64,000 nt of DNA from Candidatus Lutacidiplasma silvani (lineage in GTDB: Archaea > Thermoplasmatota > Thermoplasmata > Lutacidiplasmatales > UBA184): NCBI GenBank assembly GCA_022750295.1, contig JAKIVZ010000011.1, forward strand, positions 1 to 64,000. Direction: 5' to 3'. Each line of letters begins with the position of its first letter. The first letter of the stretch is position 1. The notes beneath the pieces are model-generated. The model was given only the letters and a program-made list of their open reading frames with translations, was not told the DNA's origin and ran no database searches. Made by a program: the position numbers and the translations under genes. Shown one piece after another: positions 18,028 through 27,086 of this stretch.

Positions 18028-18780
18028 GAGTGCGGCCACCGTTCCGGACGGCGTGGCGGCGGCTCCGGCGGGAAAGTCGGCGTCGCGGGCGACGCCGGCG
18101 GCGGGGGCTCCGGCTCGCCGTGAGCCAAGGGCGGCACCGGCGGGGTCGGCGGAACCGGGGGTGCCGCGTTCGGTGGCGTCCTCTACAGGGCGAGCTACCC
18201 GACCTTGACCTCCGATTCGTTCACCTACAACGCGGCCGTCGGCGGCGCCGGCGGCTCGGGCGGACCGGGCGGATACGGTGGCACCGGCGGGACGGCGGGC
18301 ACGGTGGCTCCGGCGGGGGCGGCGGCGACCGCGGCCGCGGGACAACCCTCGGCCCGGGCGGTACCGGCGGCAACGCCGGGAACGGCGGACCGGGAGGGAA
18401 CGACGGTCCCGGAGGCGCCTCCGGCGTCGGGGGGAACGGAGGGTTCGCGGACGGCGGCGCGGTCTACAACACCACGAAGGCGAACCTCCTCGGGACGATC
18501 ACCTCCGGCGCGAACAGCGTCGCCGGGGGAGTCGGCAGACTCAATGACTGCGCCGCCCTCTCCGGGTGTCCCGGGGCCGGCGGCACGGCGGGCGCCGGGG
18601 GCTCGCCCGGAATCCTCAACCGGGGCGGCACCAACACCGCCGGCCTGAGCCGGGCTCCGAGCGGGGCGAGCGAGACCGCGGGCGCGACGGGGACCGTCAG
18701 TGCGATCGGCGTCAATGCCAGCAATGGGAGTGCCGGCGGCGCGAAGAACCAGAACATCCCGCAGGGCGGACTCCCATCGA
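18028..18780 (+). pseudogene. Broken glycine-rich repeat (PGRS-like / surface-protein) gene
   Basis: Glycine-rich repeat protein sequence can be followed across this stretch only by tolerating damage. One frame reads GGSGGKVGVAGDAGGGGSGS, hits a TGA at 18121, and continues as GGTGGVGGTGGAAFGGVLYR and YPTLTSDSFTYNAAVGGAGG. Near 18300 the pattern moves to another frame (GPGGTGGNAGNGGPGGNDGP, then FADGGAVYNTTKANLLGTIT) and runs on to about 18780. The GG-rich strands followed by LTSDSFTYNAA-type turns resemble secreted polymorphic beta-helix proteins. No start codon or signal peptide is recognisable upstream. It is probably a remnant of a large surface protein; the stop could in principle be a sequencing error, but two lesions make that less likely. 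Confidence 0.6.
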
Positions 18781-18886
18781 GTCTCCCTTCCTGCGAGGGC
18801 CCGACCCAACCCATTCCCCGTGCCGACCGGGGGGCGCGACGCTATCCGCCGAGGCGGAGTCGGTCGGGCAAGGGTGGACCCGAACG

Positions 18887-19042
18887 ATGACGTCGTCCCT
18901 ACGGAAGCGGCCGTCTCCGGCCTCGAAGAAGCGACACCACAAGCTCCGGCAGCGCCGGATCGCGGCTCGGCGGCGCCAGGTGCCGATGGGCGGGAACCGC
19001 GGCGGCCACGTCGGCGGAACCCCGAAGAAGTCCTCGGCCTAA
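18887..19042 (+). CDS. Very basic 51-residue protein
   Basis: The ATG at 18887 opens a short frame rich in Lys, Arg and His: MTSSLRKRPSPASKKRHHKL and RQRRIAARRRQVPMGGNRGG. The composition is that of a nucleic-acid-binding or ribosome-associated peptide, but no family is recognised. The frame is open further upstream through the remnants of the glycine-rich gene, so the start is chosen at the first ATG before the basic segment. It lies between that remnant and the M29-like gene. Confidence 0.5.
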   Translation: MTSSLRKRPSPASKKRHHKLRQRRIAARRRQVPMGGNRGGHVGGTPKKSSA

Positions 19043-19180
19043 GGTCGCGTCTCGCGGAACCCTGCGAGGTTCCGGACTCGAACGGTGCCCGCCTCCCGGG
19101 GGAGGCGGCGCCCCCCCCCCGCCGGCGCCGACTCCTCGGCGGGAGCCGAACGGGCCCGCTCGCCACGGGGGAGCGAGGCC

Positions 19181-20290
19181 CTAGACGAGCTGGCCGGCGC
19201 GGACGACGGGAGACCCGTCGATCGCGATCTCGGAGCCCGCGAGGGAGAACCAAGTGAAGAAATTCGACCGGTTGGTGCCGAGGAGATGCCGGTTCCCTCC
19301 GATCTGGAGAGAAACGCTCCCGCCCTCGATGGTTTCGAGATTGGGGACGTCCTCGACGGCCGGGTTGAGCCCAAGCTTGAGAGCGCTGGTCCGGTCCTTG
19401 CCCGCCGCCGCCGTCTGAAACTGACGGACAAACTCCTCCTCCCCCTCCTCGAACGAGTAGCTCGTAAGCTTCCCGCCCGCGAACTCGAGCGATCCCCCGG
19501 AATGGACGCTCCACCAGATGTTGGTCCGACGGTTCGCCTGAAAGGTCCCTTCCGCGGTCTTGGAGTCGAGGGCCACGTCGAGGGTGCCGCCGGGAGCCTG
19601 CTGGAGCATCCCCGAGGCGGGATCTCCCGTGCGATACGGGCGGGGCCTCCCGTCGGAGACCCGGGGGGCGACCCCGGCAAGGGCGACCTCAAGGTCGGTC
19701 CCGTTGGCGTGGGTGATCCGCACCTTCTTCCCGCGGGAGAGTGATTTGGCGAGTCGAGCGCCGCGTCGGGCCGTCTCCTGGGGGTCGACGAGACTGGCCC
19801 GCAGCACGCGTTCCTCCCACTCCGCGCGATCCCGGCCCCACTTCTTGGCCCGTCCGTCCGTCACGAACCCGACGGTCATCCGCACTCCGCGAAGCCCCGC
19901 CTTCCGGGCGACCCCGTACCAGGGCCAATTCCACGCGAGCGCCTCCTCGAACGTCTTCTCCGGGAGCCTCTCGATGCGGTCGGTGTCGCCCGGGCCCCAG
20001 AAGTTCACGTACACGTCGGCGGCCTTCAATGCCGCCCACTCCGGGGCGCTCGACTTTCCGAGGAGCCGACTCTGCTTCCGGTCGATCGTGCGCCACCATG
20101 CGTCCTCGTCCTCGTGGACGAGGAGGACGTGGCCGCCCACACGGCGGACCTCATCGACCATCGCCCGGGCGATCGGCATCGTGTGGTCCCACGACTCGAT
20201 GATCGCATTCTCCCCCGGTCGGACCCGGAGGTACTGGGTCACGATGGTGCGGGCCGCGTCGCGTTGGAGCTTCGAAGGGATCTCGGACAT
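19181..20290 (-). CDS. M29 aminopeptidase-like protein lacking metal ligands (paralogue 1)
   Basis: The 369-residue product has the length and fold pattern of M29 (AmpS/aminopeptidase T) enzymes: an N-terminal Rossmann-like part (LRVRPGENAIIESWDHTMPI, ADVYVNFWGPGDTDRIERLP), the central GKKVRITHANGTDLEVAL strand pair and a C-terminal barrel (GGKLTSYSFEEGEEEF, LKLGLNP). In active M29 enzymes the C-terminal half supplies two Glu, two His, Tyr and Asp to a two-metal site; here the region that should hold the late His-x-Asp reads TWFSLAGSEIAIDGSPV, so the site looks lost. Peptidase activity is therefore doubtful. A TATA-like GGTTACAAG lies about 30 bases before the ATG. Two paralogues lie at 28453 and 29773. 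Confidence 0.8.
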   Translation of the reverse strand: MSEIPSKLQRDAARTIVTQYLRVRPGENAIIESWDHTMPIARAMVDEVRRVGGHVLLVHEDEDAWWRTIDRKQSRLLGKSSAPEWAALKAADVYVNFWGPGDTDRIERLPEKTFEEALAWNWPWYGVARKAGLRGVRMTVGFVTDGRAKKWGRDRAEWEERVLRASLVDPQETARRGARLAKSLSRGKKVRITHANGTDLEVALAGVAPRVSDGRPRPYRTGDPASGMLQQAPGGTLDVALDSKTAEGTFQANRRTNIWWSVHSGGSLEFAGGKLTSYSFEEGEEEFVRQFQTAAAGKDRTSALKLGLNPAVEDVPNLETIEGGSVSLQIGGNRHLLGTNRSNFFTWFSLAGSEIAIDGSPVVRAGQLV

Positions 20291-20399
20291 GGCCCGGCGC
20301 CGAACTCGACCGGTCTACTTGTAACCCGCGAAGAGGAGGTGAAACCGTGGCCCGGGGGGGCCGATCCCCCCTCCCTCGGAGCGGGGAGTCGGGGGACGA

Positions 20400-20723
20400 C
20401 TACGGAGGTCCCTTGCGAGGCGAGCTCTTCGGCTTCGGGGGAGGCGCCCCGGCCGAAGCGGAGCGGACGACGCGAATGTTCACGTCCATCTTGTACCGTC
20501 GCACGACCAGCGTCGAACCCCGCGCACGGAGGGCGGCGAGGAACGCATCGGGGTTCATCCCGGGGCCGTCCCGCCACTTCGCGACCAGCAATTCGTCGCC
20601 CTGCTGGACCGGGATCGCGGAGCCGTCGGCGACGCACGCGCGGAACGCCTCGTCGGAAAGGGGCGAAAACGGGGTCTTCAGCATCTCGCGTCGCTTCGGA
20701 TAGCTCGGTCGGATCTTCTTCAC
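20400..20723 (-). CDS. Small hypothetical protein, 107 residues
   Basis: From a GTG at 20723 the frame encodes VKKIRPSYPKRREMLKTPFS followed by a compact alpha/beta segment (FRACVADGSAIPVQQGDELL, DAFLAALRARGSTLVVRRYK) and a Pro/Ser/Lys-rich tail. A downstream ATG 14 codons in is an alternative start. The GTG overlaps the stop of the GH12-like gene (ACGTGA), suggesting coupling. No family is recognised; its size and charge resemble small regulatory or antitoxin-like proteins, but there is nothing specific to support that. Confidence 0.6.
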   Translation of the reverse strand: MKKIRPSYPKRREMLKTPFSPLSDEAFRACVADGSAIPVQQGDELLVAKWRDGPGMNPDAFLAALRARGSTLVVRRYKMDVNIRVVRSASAGAPPPKPKSSPRKGPP

Positions 20724-22072
20724 GTGCGTACTCCGATGCGACGACCGCCGCTCGGGCGGCCGGGGCCGGCCCCCGAGGGAGAAGCCGCCGCAGATAAGGG
20801 ACGGCCCACCCCCCGGCGTCGGGGTTCCCAGACGACGGAGCCGGCGGACGAATCCCGGAGGAACGGTTGGGACGCCGGGGAGCGGCCGGGCGCGCCGGCC
20901 CGCCCGACCTCCCCCCCGCCGTCGACTTGGGACGTACCGCAGCCGGTTGCCGCGGCGGAAATCGCGCTCGCGTTCGCCCGCAGGCAGAACGACCGAACGG
21001 TCCAGTTGTAACTGAACGAGGTGCCTCCGACCGCACCGGCCTCCGAACCGAGGTTGACCTGGGCCAGGTAGATGGACGACATCGCGTGGGTCGGTCCGGT
21101 CCAGCACGCGACCGACGTCGCGCGCTGCTCGACGTCCGCGAAGATCTTGCTGAGGTTCACCCCGACGGTGCCCGACGCGTCGCCGACCGACGATTGGCCG
21201 CCGAACGAGGAATCGAAGCTCACGTTCGCGTTGGTGCCGTTGTCCACTCCGTGGCACCAGTACCCGACGCCGATGGGCTCCGCCACGGCGACCGAATTCA
21301 CGAGCGACGCGGCCGACCAGGGGCTGAACTCCGACGGGTACGTGATGCGATGGGCGAACCAGACCATCACCTCCGCGAACGGGCCTTCTTCGTACTCGCT
21401 TGGTACCCCGTCGGTAAGGAACATGTCGAGCGAGAAGTCGTATGCGGTGGTGTCTGAGGCAGACGGGGCCCGGAACGAATCGTTCACGGTCGCCCACACG
21501 CTCTCGTTCACCACCGCGGAGACCCGTTGCGGCAACGCCCAGCTCGCAACTTGGCCGGTGTACGTAGGAACGCCCCCATCCGTGTAGGCCCAGCTGTTCA
21601 CACCGTAGGCGACCGTCGGATACGAGAACCACCCTCCGGGGGCCCCAACGTGGGTCCAATTGGCGTACGCGAGCATCGATCCGGCCGACGAATTGTAACA
21701 CCTCCCGACGGCGCCAGGGTTCCCCGCCGGGACCGAATCGGTGTTCGCCTGCAGGACCCCGTCGGCCAAGCGAACGACGGGTCGGCCGACACCCGGGGTT
21801 CCGGCGATGCACCCCGACCCGGTCCCGGGCGAGAGGAGGAACTGAATCCCTCTTTCGGAGGACCCGGACGGCCCGCCCTTCGCCGAGGCGGAATTCCGGC
21901 TGAGAATCGCGAAGGCCGCAATCCCCACGACCACGGCCACCAATCCCACGACGACCCATCCCCAACGCCGGGGGCCTCGCGGGGCATCGACGCCCGTACG
22001 GTTCGTCACCCATCCTCGCGGGGCCGTCGGGCGCGACACTTCCGAGCCCCGGCGCTCCGTTAACGATGGCAT
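20720..22072 (-). CDS. Secreted or membrane-anchored GH12-type glycoside hydrolase (endoglucanase-like)
   Basis: The 450-residue protein starts with a short cytoplasmic part, one hydrophobic helix at about 38-57 (GWVVVGLVAVVVGIAAFAIL) acting as signal or anchor, and a Ser/Gly linker. The beta-rich catalytic part shows the GH12 pattern: WFSYPTVAYGVNSW (about 148-161), the nucleophile region GPFAEVMVWFA with Glu234, and the acid/base region NLGSEAGAVGGTSFSYNW with Glu344. Spacing between the two glutamates (110) is near that of known GH12 cellulases. It would cut beta-1,4-glucans outside the cell. The last 75 residues are Arg/Gly/Pro-rich and unlike the rest, perhaps a read-through tail. It is divergent from the DUF2079 gene. 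Confidence 0.68.
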   Translation of the reverse strand: MPSLTERRGSEVSRPTAPRGWVTNRTGVDAPRGPRRWGWVVVGLVAVVVGIAAFAILSRNSASAKGGPSGSSERGIQFLLSPGTGSGCIAGTPGVGRPVVRLADGVLQANTDSVPAGNPGAVGRCYNSSAGSMLAYANWTHVGAPGGWFSYPTVAYGVNSWAYTDGGVPTYTGQVASWALPQRVSAVVNESVWATVNDSFRAPSASDTTAYDFSLDMFLTDGVPSEYEEGPFAEVMVWFAHRITYPSEFSPWSAASLVNSVAVAEPIGVGYWCHGVDNGTNANVSFDSSFGGQSSVGDASGTVGVNLSKIFADVEQRATSVACWTGPTHAMSSIYLAQVNLGSEAGAVGGTSFSYNWTVRSFCLRANASAISAAATGCGTSQVDGGGEVGRAGAPGRSPASQPFLRDSSAGSVVWEPRRRGVGRPLSAAASPSGAGPGRPSGGRRIGVRT

Positions 22073-22190
22073 CTTCCTGCGTCCGAGGCACCTCGCGGGA
22101 CGACGGATGCGAGCCCGGTCCGAGGACCGCAGGCCCCTCGAACCCGTACGGGCGGCCCTCGGTAACCGAACTGGGAGCGCCGGGACTCGG

Positions 22191-22200
22191 ACTAAAGTAA
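22191..22200 (+). promoter_or_regulatory. TATA-like box before the DUF2079 gene
   Basis: ACTAAAGTAA is the only A/T-rich stretch in this GC-rich leader and ends 20 bases before an in-frame GTG at 22221. The spacing fits a leaderless archaeal transcript starting at that GTG, and it argues against the earlier in-frame ATG at 22107. Confidence 0.5.
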
Positions 22201-22220
22201 CGCTCCCGCCGTCGGAATTC

Positions 22221-24455
22221 GTGGCCGGCCCGCCGGAGCCCTCCGAGCCGACGGCCCACCCGCCGGCGGCCCCCTCTTCCCGACTCTACCTGCTCGCCTC
22301 GCCGCGAGTGCTTCTGGGGATCATGATCGCGGCGTTCACGGCCGTCTCGTTCTACGCCGGCGTCGTCTCGTTCTTCGACCTCCAGACCCGGAACGCGATC
22401 GACCTCACGATTTTCATGCAGGCCCTCACGTCGACCGTGCACGGCCATCCGTACCCGTTGTACGAGTCGTACGACTGCATGACCAAATCCCGATGCTCGT
22501 TCCTCTTGGTCCACCCGTCGCCGGTGCTCTACCTCGCCGTCCCGCTGTACGCGGCCGCCCCGAGCCCGTTCACCCTCTTCGCGATCCAATCGGTCGGGGT
22601 CGGGCTCGCGGCCGTCCCGCTCTACCTCCTGACGCGCCACGTGACCGGTTCGCCGGGCAAGGGCCTGGTCGCCGCGGCCCTGTTCCTCGTCTGGGCTCCG
22701 ACGTTGAGCGGGGAGGCGTTCTCGTTCCACCTCGAGGCGTTCCTGCCCCTCGCCCTGTTCACCGTCGCGATGCTCTGGGCGATGGGACGGTACCGGCTCG
22801 GCCTCGCCGCCGCGGTCGTCGCATTCCTCGTCCTCGAGATCGCGCCGGTGTTCGTGTTCTTCATCGGCGCCATCGTCCTCACGTATTCGCTCGAGCGGAT
22901 CTTCGTCGCAACCGAAACCGGGTGGCGCCGCCGCCGGGCCCGCGAACCCGGGCCCGGTCCGCTCGGCGCGTTCCTCGCGGCGTTCCGGTCGGAACTGACG
23001 CGTCGGGACGTTCGGTACACGCTCGTCCTGATGGCGGCGTCGGCGGTGGCCTTCGTCTTCCTCTTCCTCTTTCTCAACGTCTGGGGCGCGGGGATCCTCG
23101 GGGTTCCCGCCCCTCCGTTAGCCCCCGGGCTCGCCGGCGTGTTCTACGACAACAGCAGCCCCGGGGCGCAATCGCTCGGGACGATCCTCGGCGGATCCCA
23201 GATCCTTCACACCACCGAATTCTGGCTCATCCTCTACGGCCTCGTCGCGTTCATCCCCCTCCTCGCGCCCCGGACCTGGCTCGTCGCCCTCCCGTGGATC
23301 GGCTGGACGGTGCTGACCGACACGAGCCGCTACGTCCATCTCGGCAGCCAGTACACGATGGTGGCCGCCGTGCCGCTGTTCATCGGGGTCGCGTACGGGA
23401 TGCGGCGAGTGCCGATCCCCGCCCCGACGCCGGCGACGGTTCCGGGACCGAACGAGGAAGGTCCCGCGACCCCGAATCCCCCGGCGCGATGGCGACGTCC
23501 GCGGGCGTACCGGGCGGCCTGGATCTCGGCCCTCGTCGCCGTGGTCGCGCTCAACGCCGTGCTGATGCCCGTCGACCCGTTGCTGCAGGACGCGGGGGTC
23601 AACCTCACCGAGCCGTTCCAAAGCGGGTACCAGAACCACACCCTCGAACTGCTGCCGGGGTTCACCTGGGCGGATCAGCTCGCCGCCCAGGTCCCGCACG
23701 CGGCGACGGTGACCGCTCCGCCGCAGGTGTTCTCGCTGGTGGCGAACGATCCCCATGCGATCGTGCTCCTCACCGACAAGGCGGAAAGCGAGTGGTCGTC
23801 GCTCCCGTTCAACGTCACCGGCGGACCCGACGACGTCCTCCTGTACCCCGGTTACGTCCACAACCTCAGCCGGAACTTCACCTCCAACCTCTCCGAACCG
23901 TCGCTCTACGGGCTCGACGGCTGGGTCGGCTCGACGACGGTCGGTCCGCTCTTCCTCTACGCCCGAGGTCACACGGGACCCGCCACGCTCTATGGACCGG
24001 CTCCAACGCCGTCGCCGGTCACGTGGTCCCCCGAGGGCGGCGGCCTCGTCCCCGGACCGGTCGGGACCGCAGAGACGAATGCGTCCGCGCCCTACGGGTC
24101 CACCATCTCGACCTCCCCCGACCCGAACCGTACGGCACTCTGGTGGAGCTCGCCGGGAACGTTCCTGGTCGCGGGCACGTACACGATCCAGCTGGTGGTA
24201 GCGGCCGACGGGCCCGGTGTCACCCCGTCCGACCACCGGCCGTTGCTGACGGTCCTCACGCAGGGACTGGCCGTCTCTTCGGCGAACTGGACGTTCGGGC
24301 CTTCGAACTTTACGGCCGGGGGGTGGACCACGTTGACGTTCCATCTGTCGCTCGCGTACCCCGTCCCCTCCCTCGCCCTCGAAGGGGTGGTGCACGCCGA
24401 CGGGATCGGGATGGCCATCGCAGCGGTCACGGTCCGGACGGCCGGCGCCGTCTGA
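22221..24455 (+). CDS. DUF2079 polytopic membrane protein
   Basis: The 744-residue protein has about nine to eleven hydrophobic helices in its N-terminal two thirds and a large beta-rich, presumably extracellular C-terminal domain. The DUF2079 hallmark follows the first helix (FFDLQTRNAIDLTIFMQALT, then HGHPYPLYES and FLLVHPSPVLYLAVPLYAA), with the later FSFHLEAFLPL. The family is related to membrane glycosyltransferases and is widespread in archaea, but its reaction is not established. The start at 22221 is chosen for its TATA-like box; an ATG at 22107 would add 38 Arg-rich residues. A Pro-rich loop (PIPAPTPATVPGPNEEG) separates two helices in the middle. It precedes the ABC exporter genes on the same strand. 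Confidence 0.82.
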   Translation: MAGPPEPSEPTAHPPAAPSSRLYLLASPRVLLGIMIAAFTAVSFYAGVVSFFDLQTRNAIDLTIFMQALTSTVHGHPYPLYESYDCMTKSRCSFLLVHPSPVLYLAVPLYAAAPSPFTLFAIQSVGVGLAAVPLYLLTRHVTGSPGKGLVAAALFLVWAPTLSGEAFSFHLEAFLPLALFTVAMLWAMGRYRLGLAAAVVAFLVLEIAPVFVFFIGAIVLTYSLERIFVATETGWRRRRAREPGPGPLGAFLAAFRSELTRRDVRYTLVLMAASAVAFVFLFLFLNVWGAGILGVPAPPLAPGLAGVFYDNSSPGAQSLGTILGGSQILHTTEFWLILYGLVAFIPLLAPRTWLVALPWIGWTVLTDTSRYVHLGSQYTMVAAVPLFIGVAYGMRRVPIPAPTPATVPGPNEEGPATPNPPARWRRPRAYRAAWISALVAVVALNAVLMPVDPLLQDAGVNLTEPFQSGYQNHTLELLPGFTWADQLAAQVPHAATVTAPPQVFSLVANDPHAIVLLTDKAESEWSSLPFNVTGGPDDVLLYPGYVHNLSRNFTSNLSEPSLYGLDGWVGSTTVGPLFLYARGHTGPATLYGPAPTPSPVTWSPEGGGLVPGPVGTAETNASAPYGSTISTSPDPNRTALWWSSPGTFLVAGTYTIQLVVAADGPGVTPSDHRPLLTVLTQGLAVSSANWTFGPSNFTAGGWTTLTFHLSLAYPVPSLALEGVVHADGIGMAIAAVTVRTAGAV

Positions 24456-24525
24456 ATGGGTGCCGGCCGAGCCGGGTCCGGTCGAACCGAGGGGATGATA
24501 ATCCCCTGTCCCGCTCGAACCGGGT

Positions 24526-25473
24526 GTGTCGGACGAGGCGCTCGTCGTCGCGGGCGTCGGCAAGCGGTACGGCGACCGGGACGTCCTGCGGGACGTGAGT
24601 TTCTCGATCCGGAGCGGGGAAGCCGTCGGCTATCTCGGGCCGAACGGGGCGGGGAAATCGACGACCCTGAAGATCGTCGCCGGCGTGACCCGACCGACCG
24701 GGGGGTCGGTCCGGGTCCGGGGCCTGGACCCGGACCGAGAGTCGACCCGCGCACTCCGACGCCTGGGCGCCCTGCTCGAGACCCCCGGGGTCCCGCCGTA
24801 TCTCACCGGCGCGGACCTTCTCGAGTACGTGGCCCGCGTGAAGGGAGTTCCCGCGACGGAGCGCCACCGGGCCGCCCGTCGGAGCGCCGAGGCGATGGCC
24901 GTCGTCGAGCACCTCGACCGCCCGTTCGGGTCCCTGTCGACCGGTCTCACGCGAAGGATGCTCCTCGCTGCGACGCTCGTCGGAGACCCCGACACGCTTC
25001 TCCTCGATGAACCGACGCTCGGCCTCGACCCGGCCGCCCGACAGGACTTGCGGGACGTCCTGCGGGGTCTCCACCGTCAGGGGCTGACTCTCCTCGTTTC
25101 CACGCATCTCCTCGACGACGTCAGCGAAGTGTGCGACCGGGTGCTCTTTCTTCGAGACGGGTCGCTGGTCGGGGACGAGCCCGTCCACCCCGGGGCCGAC
25201 GACGGGTCGGGGACCCGGGGTCGGCGCGTGCGGATGCAATTCGGGGCGCCCGTGACCGCGGCAGAGCTCGCCGGGGCGCTCGGTCCGGCGTTTCAGGTGA
25301 CGCTCGACGGCCCCCGGGCGGCGGACGTACGCTTCGCGGGCGGGGACGACGAGCAACGCGCGCTCCTCGCGGCCGTGGTCCGCGCGGGTCTGCCGATGAT
25401 CACTGCCTCGACGCCCGGGTCCGACCTCGCCCGCCGGTACCTGGAGCGGGTCGGGCGAGAGGACGCGACATGA
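24526..25473 (+). CDS. ABC transporter ATP-binding protein
   Basis: This 315-residue ATPase has Walker A (GPNGAGKSTTLKIVAG), a Q-loop region (RLGALLETPGVPPYLTG), a degenerate signature (LSTGLTRRM), Walker B (DTLLLDEPTLGLDP) and the switch histidine (VSTHLLDDV). It belongs to the CcmA/NatA-like exporter ATPases that pair with a single permease. About 90 C-terminal residues form the extra domain common in that group. The GTG start lies after GATGATAATCCC, a possible promoter. Its stop overlaps the ATG of the permease gene (ATGA), so the two form one transporter. Confidence 0.93.
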   Translation: MSDEALVVAGVGKRYGDRDVLRDVSFSIRSGEAVGYLGPNGAGKSTTLKIVAGVTRPTGGSVRVRGLDPDRESTRALRRLGALLETPGVPPYLTGADLLEYVARVKGVPATERHRAARRSAEAMAVVEHLDRPFGSLSTGLTRRMLLAATLVGDPDTLLLDEPTLGLDPAARQDLRDVLRGLHRQGLTLLVSTHLLDDVSEVCDRVLFLRDGSLVGDEPVHPGADDGSGTRGRRVRMQFGAPVTAAELAGALGPAFQVTLDGPRAADVRFAGGDDEQRALLAAVVRAGLPMITASTPGSDLARRYLERVGREDAT

Positions 25474-26153
25474 GCGGCGAGCTGGCCGCGCTCGGTCGCA
25501 ACGCCCGCTGGGAGCTGACCCGGCTGCGCCGGTCGCGGCGGGTCTGGCTCCTCCTGATCCCGGTCGTCGCGGGCCCGGCGGGCAGCGCGATCGCGGACCT
25601 CTACCTCCGCGTGCCATCCGCCGGAACCGCCGAAATTCTCGGACTCCTGATCACGGCGGGACTGGCCGCGCTGGTGATCCTCGACCTGACGGCGCTCGCG
25701 GTGGGCGAGGACCTCGCCCTGCGGACCCACTACCTAACGTTCGCACTTCCCCAGTCGCGCAGCGCCGCCCTGGTCGGCCGGCTTCTGGTCGTGGTCGGCG
25801 GGTCGCTCGTCGCCTTCGGTTTCGGAGCGGTCGCCGTCATCGCCCTCGCGCAGCTTCTCGTCGGCCCCGGCACGGATTCCGTCGCGCCGCTCTTTGTGCC
25901 GGCCCATCTCGCCATGGGCTTGCTCGGCCTTCTCCTGTTTCTCGGGGGCATCACAGCCGCGGCGGCGGTCGTCACCCGGAGCGCGGCTCAGGCCCTCGTC
26001 GCCGGGGTCCTGGCCGGAGTGGCCGCCGTGGGGGCCGGAAGCTGGTTCCTGCTGCAGCGACAGTTGACCGCGACGTTCCCCGAAATTCTGGGAGTCGTCG
26101 GTGGGGCTGGATTCGTCTGGTGCCTCATCGAGTACGCTCGGATCGAAGCCTGA
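25470..26153 (+). CDS. ABC transporter permease
   Basis: The 227-residue product has six hydrophobic helices (for example VWLLLIPVVAGPAGSAIADL, LLITAGLAALVILDLTALAV, RLLVVVGGSLVAFGFGAVAV) after a short amphipathic N terminus (ARWELTRLRRSRR) typical of ABC-2 exporters. It would form a dimer in the cytoplasmic membrane with the ATPase encoded just upstream. The substrate is unknown. Overlap of start and upstream stop supports a two-gene operon. Confidence 0.85.
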   Translation: MSGELAALGRNARWELTRLRRSRRVWLLLIPVVAGPAGSAIADLYLRVPSAGTAEILGLLITAGLAALVILDLTALAVGEDLALRTHYLTFALPQSRSAALVGRLLVVVGGSLVAFGFGAVAVIALAQLLVGPGTDSVAPLFVPAHLAMGLLGLLLFLGGITAAAAVVTRSAAQALVAGVLAGVAAVGAGSWFLLQRQLTATFPEILGVVGGAGFVWCLIEYARIEA

Positions 26154-26804
26154 CGGCCGGCGCGGCGTCGCCCGGGCCACCCCCGGCGATTCTCCCGGTG
26201 GCCTCACGCATGGACGGTGCCCCGAGCGGATCCCCCCCGCGGGGCCGCGCGCGGGCGCGCCGCGCGATTTGGACAAACGATCCTCACCTCGCATGGGGCC
26301 CCCGCGACGGTGTGCCGTGACCGCCAAGACATCCCTTCCGGAGCCGTCGAGCCTGACGTCCCACCCCCGGCCCCCCGACCCGGAGAATGGTCTTTCGCCA
26401 TGGCGGTCGTCGGGACCCTCGTACTCTCGCCACTGGTAGGGGGAACTCTGACCGGCCCCTCGGGCCCCCCGACAAGTCCGGGGGGCCGCCGGCCGCACTC
26501 GTCCGGTTTCCTTCCGGTTCTCGCGGCGGGGGCCGGCCGTCGCGGGCCGGTCGGCACTCTGAACAGCCGGGTCCACGAGGGGCCGACGCCGAACGAAGAG
26601 CCGTCGATCGCCGTCGTGGGGCTCGTTGCGCGCTTCGTGAACCCGGGACCCCCTCCGTCCCCGGCCCCGAGGGCGTGCCCGGGACCCGCGGGGTCCGATC
26701 CGGTCGGCGCCGTGGCGAATTCCGGCCCGAGCGCCGAAGGCGTCGCGTCGGAACGCTTCCGTCCACTCGATCGGCCCCGCGACAGCGGGGGAGCAGGAGC
26801 GACC
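26154..26804. other. Gene-free stretch, 651 bp
   Basis: Long open frames exist on both strands here but their translations are Pro/Gly/Arg-rich with no hydrophobic core or motif, and they run straight through into the antisense of the next gene. No RNA gene, repeat or promoter is evident. The stretch is best read as non-coding or decayed DNA marking the start of the accessory region. Confidence 0.5.
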
Positions 26805-27086
26805 TCAGGGCCCGGGCGCGGTGGGCGCGGATGGGCGCGGCGCGGCGCCCTGCCTCTCTCGCTTCGGGAAGTAGATGTAGATCAGGTAGGCGAGGATCGC
26901 CAGGTAGAGAATCACCCCGCCGATGATCGCAAGGGTGACGTTCTCCCACACACGAGAGGTGCCGGCGTCCTGGAGGTACCCCAGCAGGCCGGACACCGCC
27001 ACGGTGAACGCAAGCCCGAGCGTGATCTGGAGGCCCGTCGGCCGTCGGCGATAGAGCACGGCGGCAATCAGCCCGGGCGCGAACAT
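26805..27086 (-). CDS. Small membrane protein with three helices
   Basis: The 93-residue product has three hydrophobic segments (MFAPGLIAAVLY; LGLAFTVAVSGLLGYLQDAG; LAIIGGVILYLAILAYLIYI) and a short basic, Pro/Ala-rich tail. A TATA-like TTCACATAAGG lies about 26 bases before the ATG on the minus strand and supports a leaderless transcript. No family is recognised. Confidence 0.68.
   Translation of the reverse strand: MFAPGLIAAVLYRRRPTGLQITLGLAFTVAVSGLLGYLQDAGTSRVWENVTLAIIGGVILYLAILAYLIYIYFPKRERQGAAPRPSAPTAPGP

Noticed and set aside
20724..22730. Upstream extension of the 107-residue gene through a long minus-strand frame
   Set aside because: The frame stays open across the whole GH12-like gene but translates to charged low-complexity sequence; the GTG at 20723 overlapping the GH12 stop is the more likely start.
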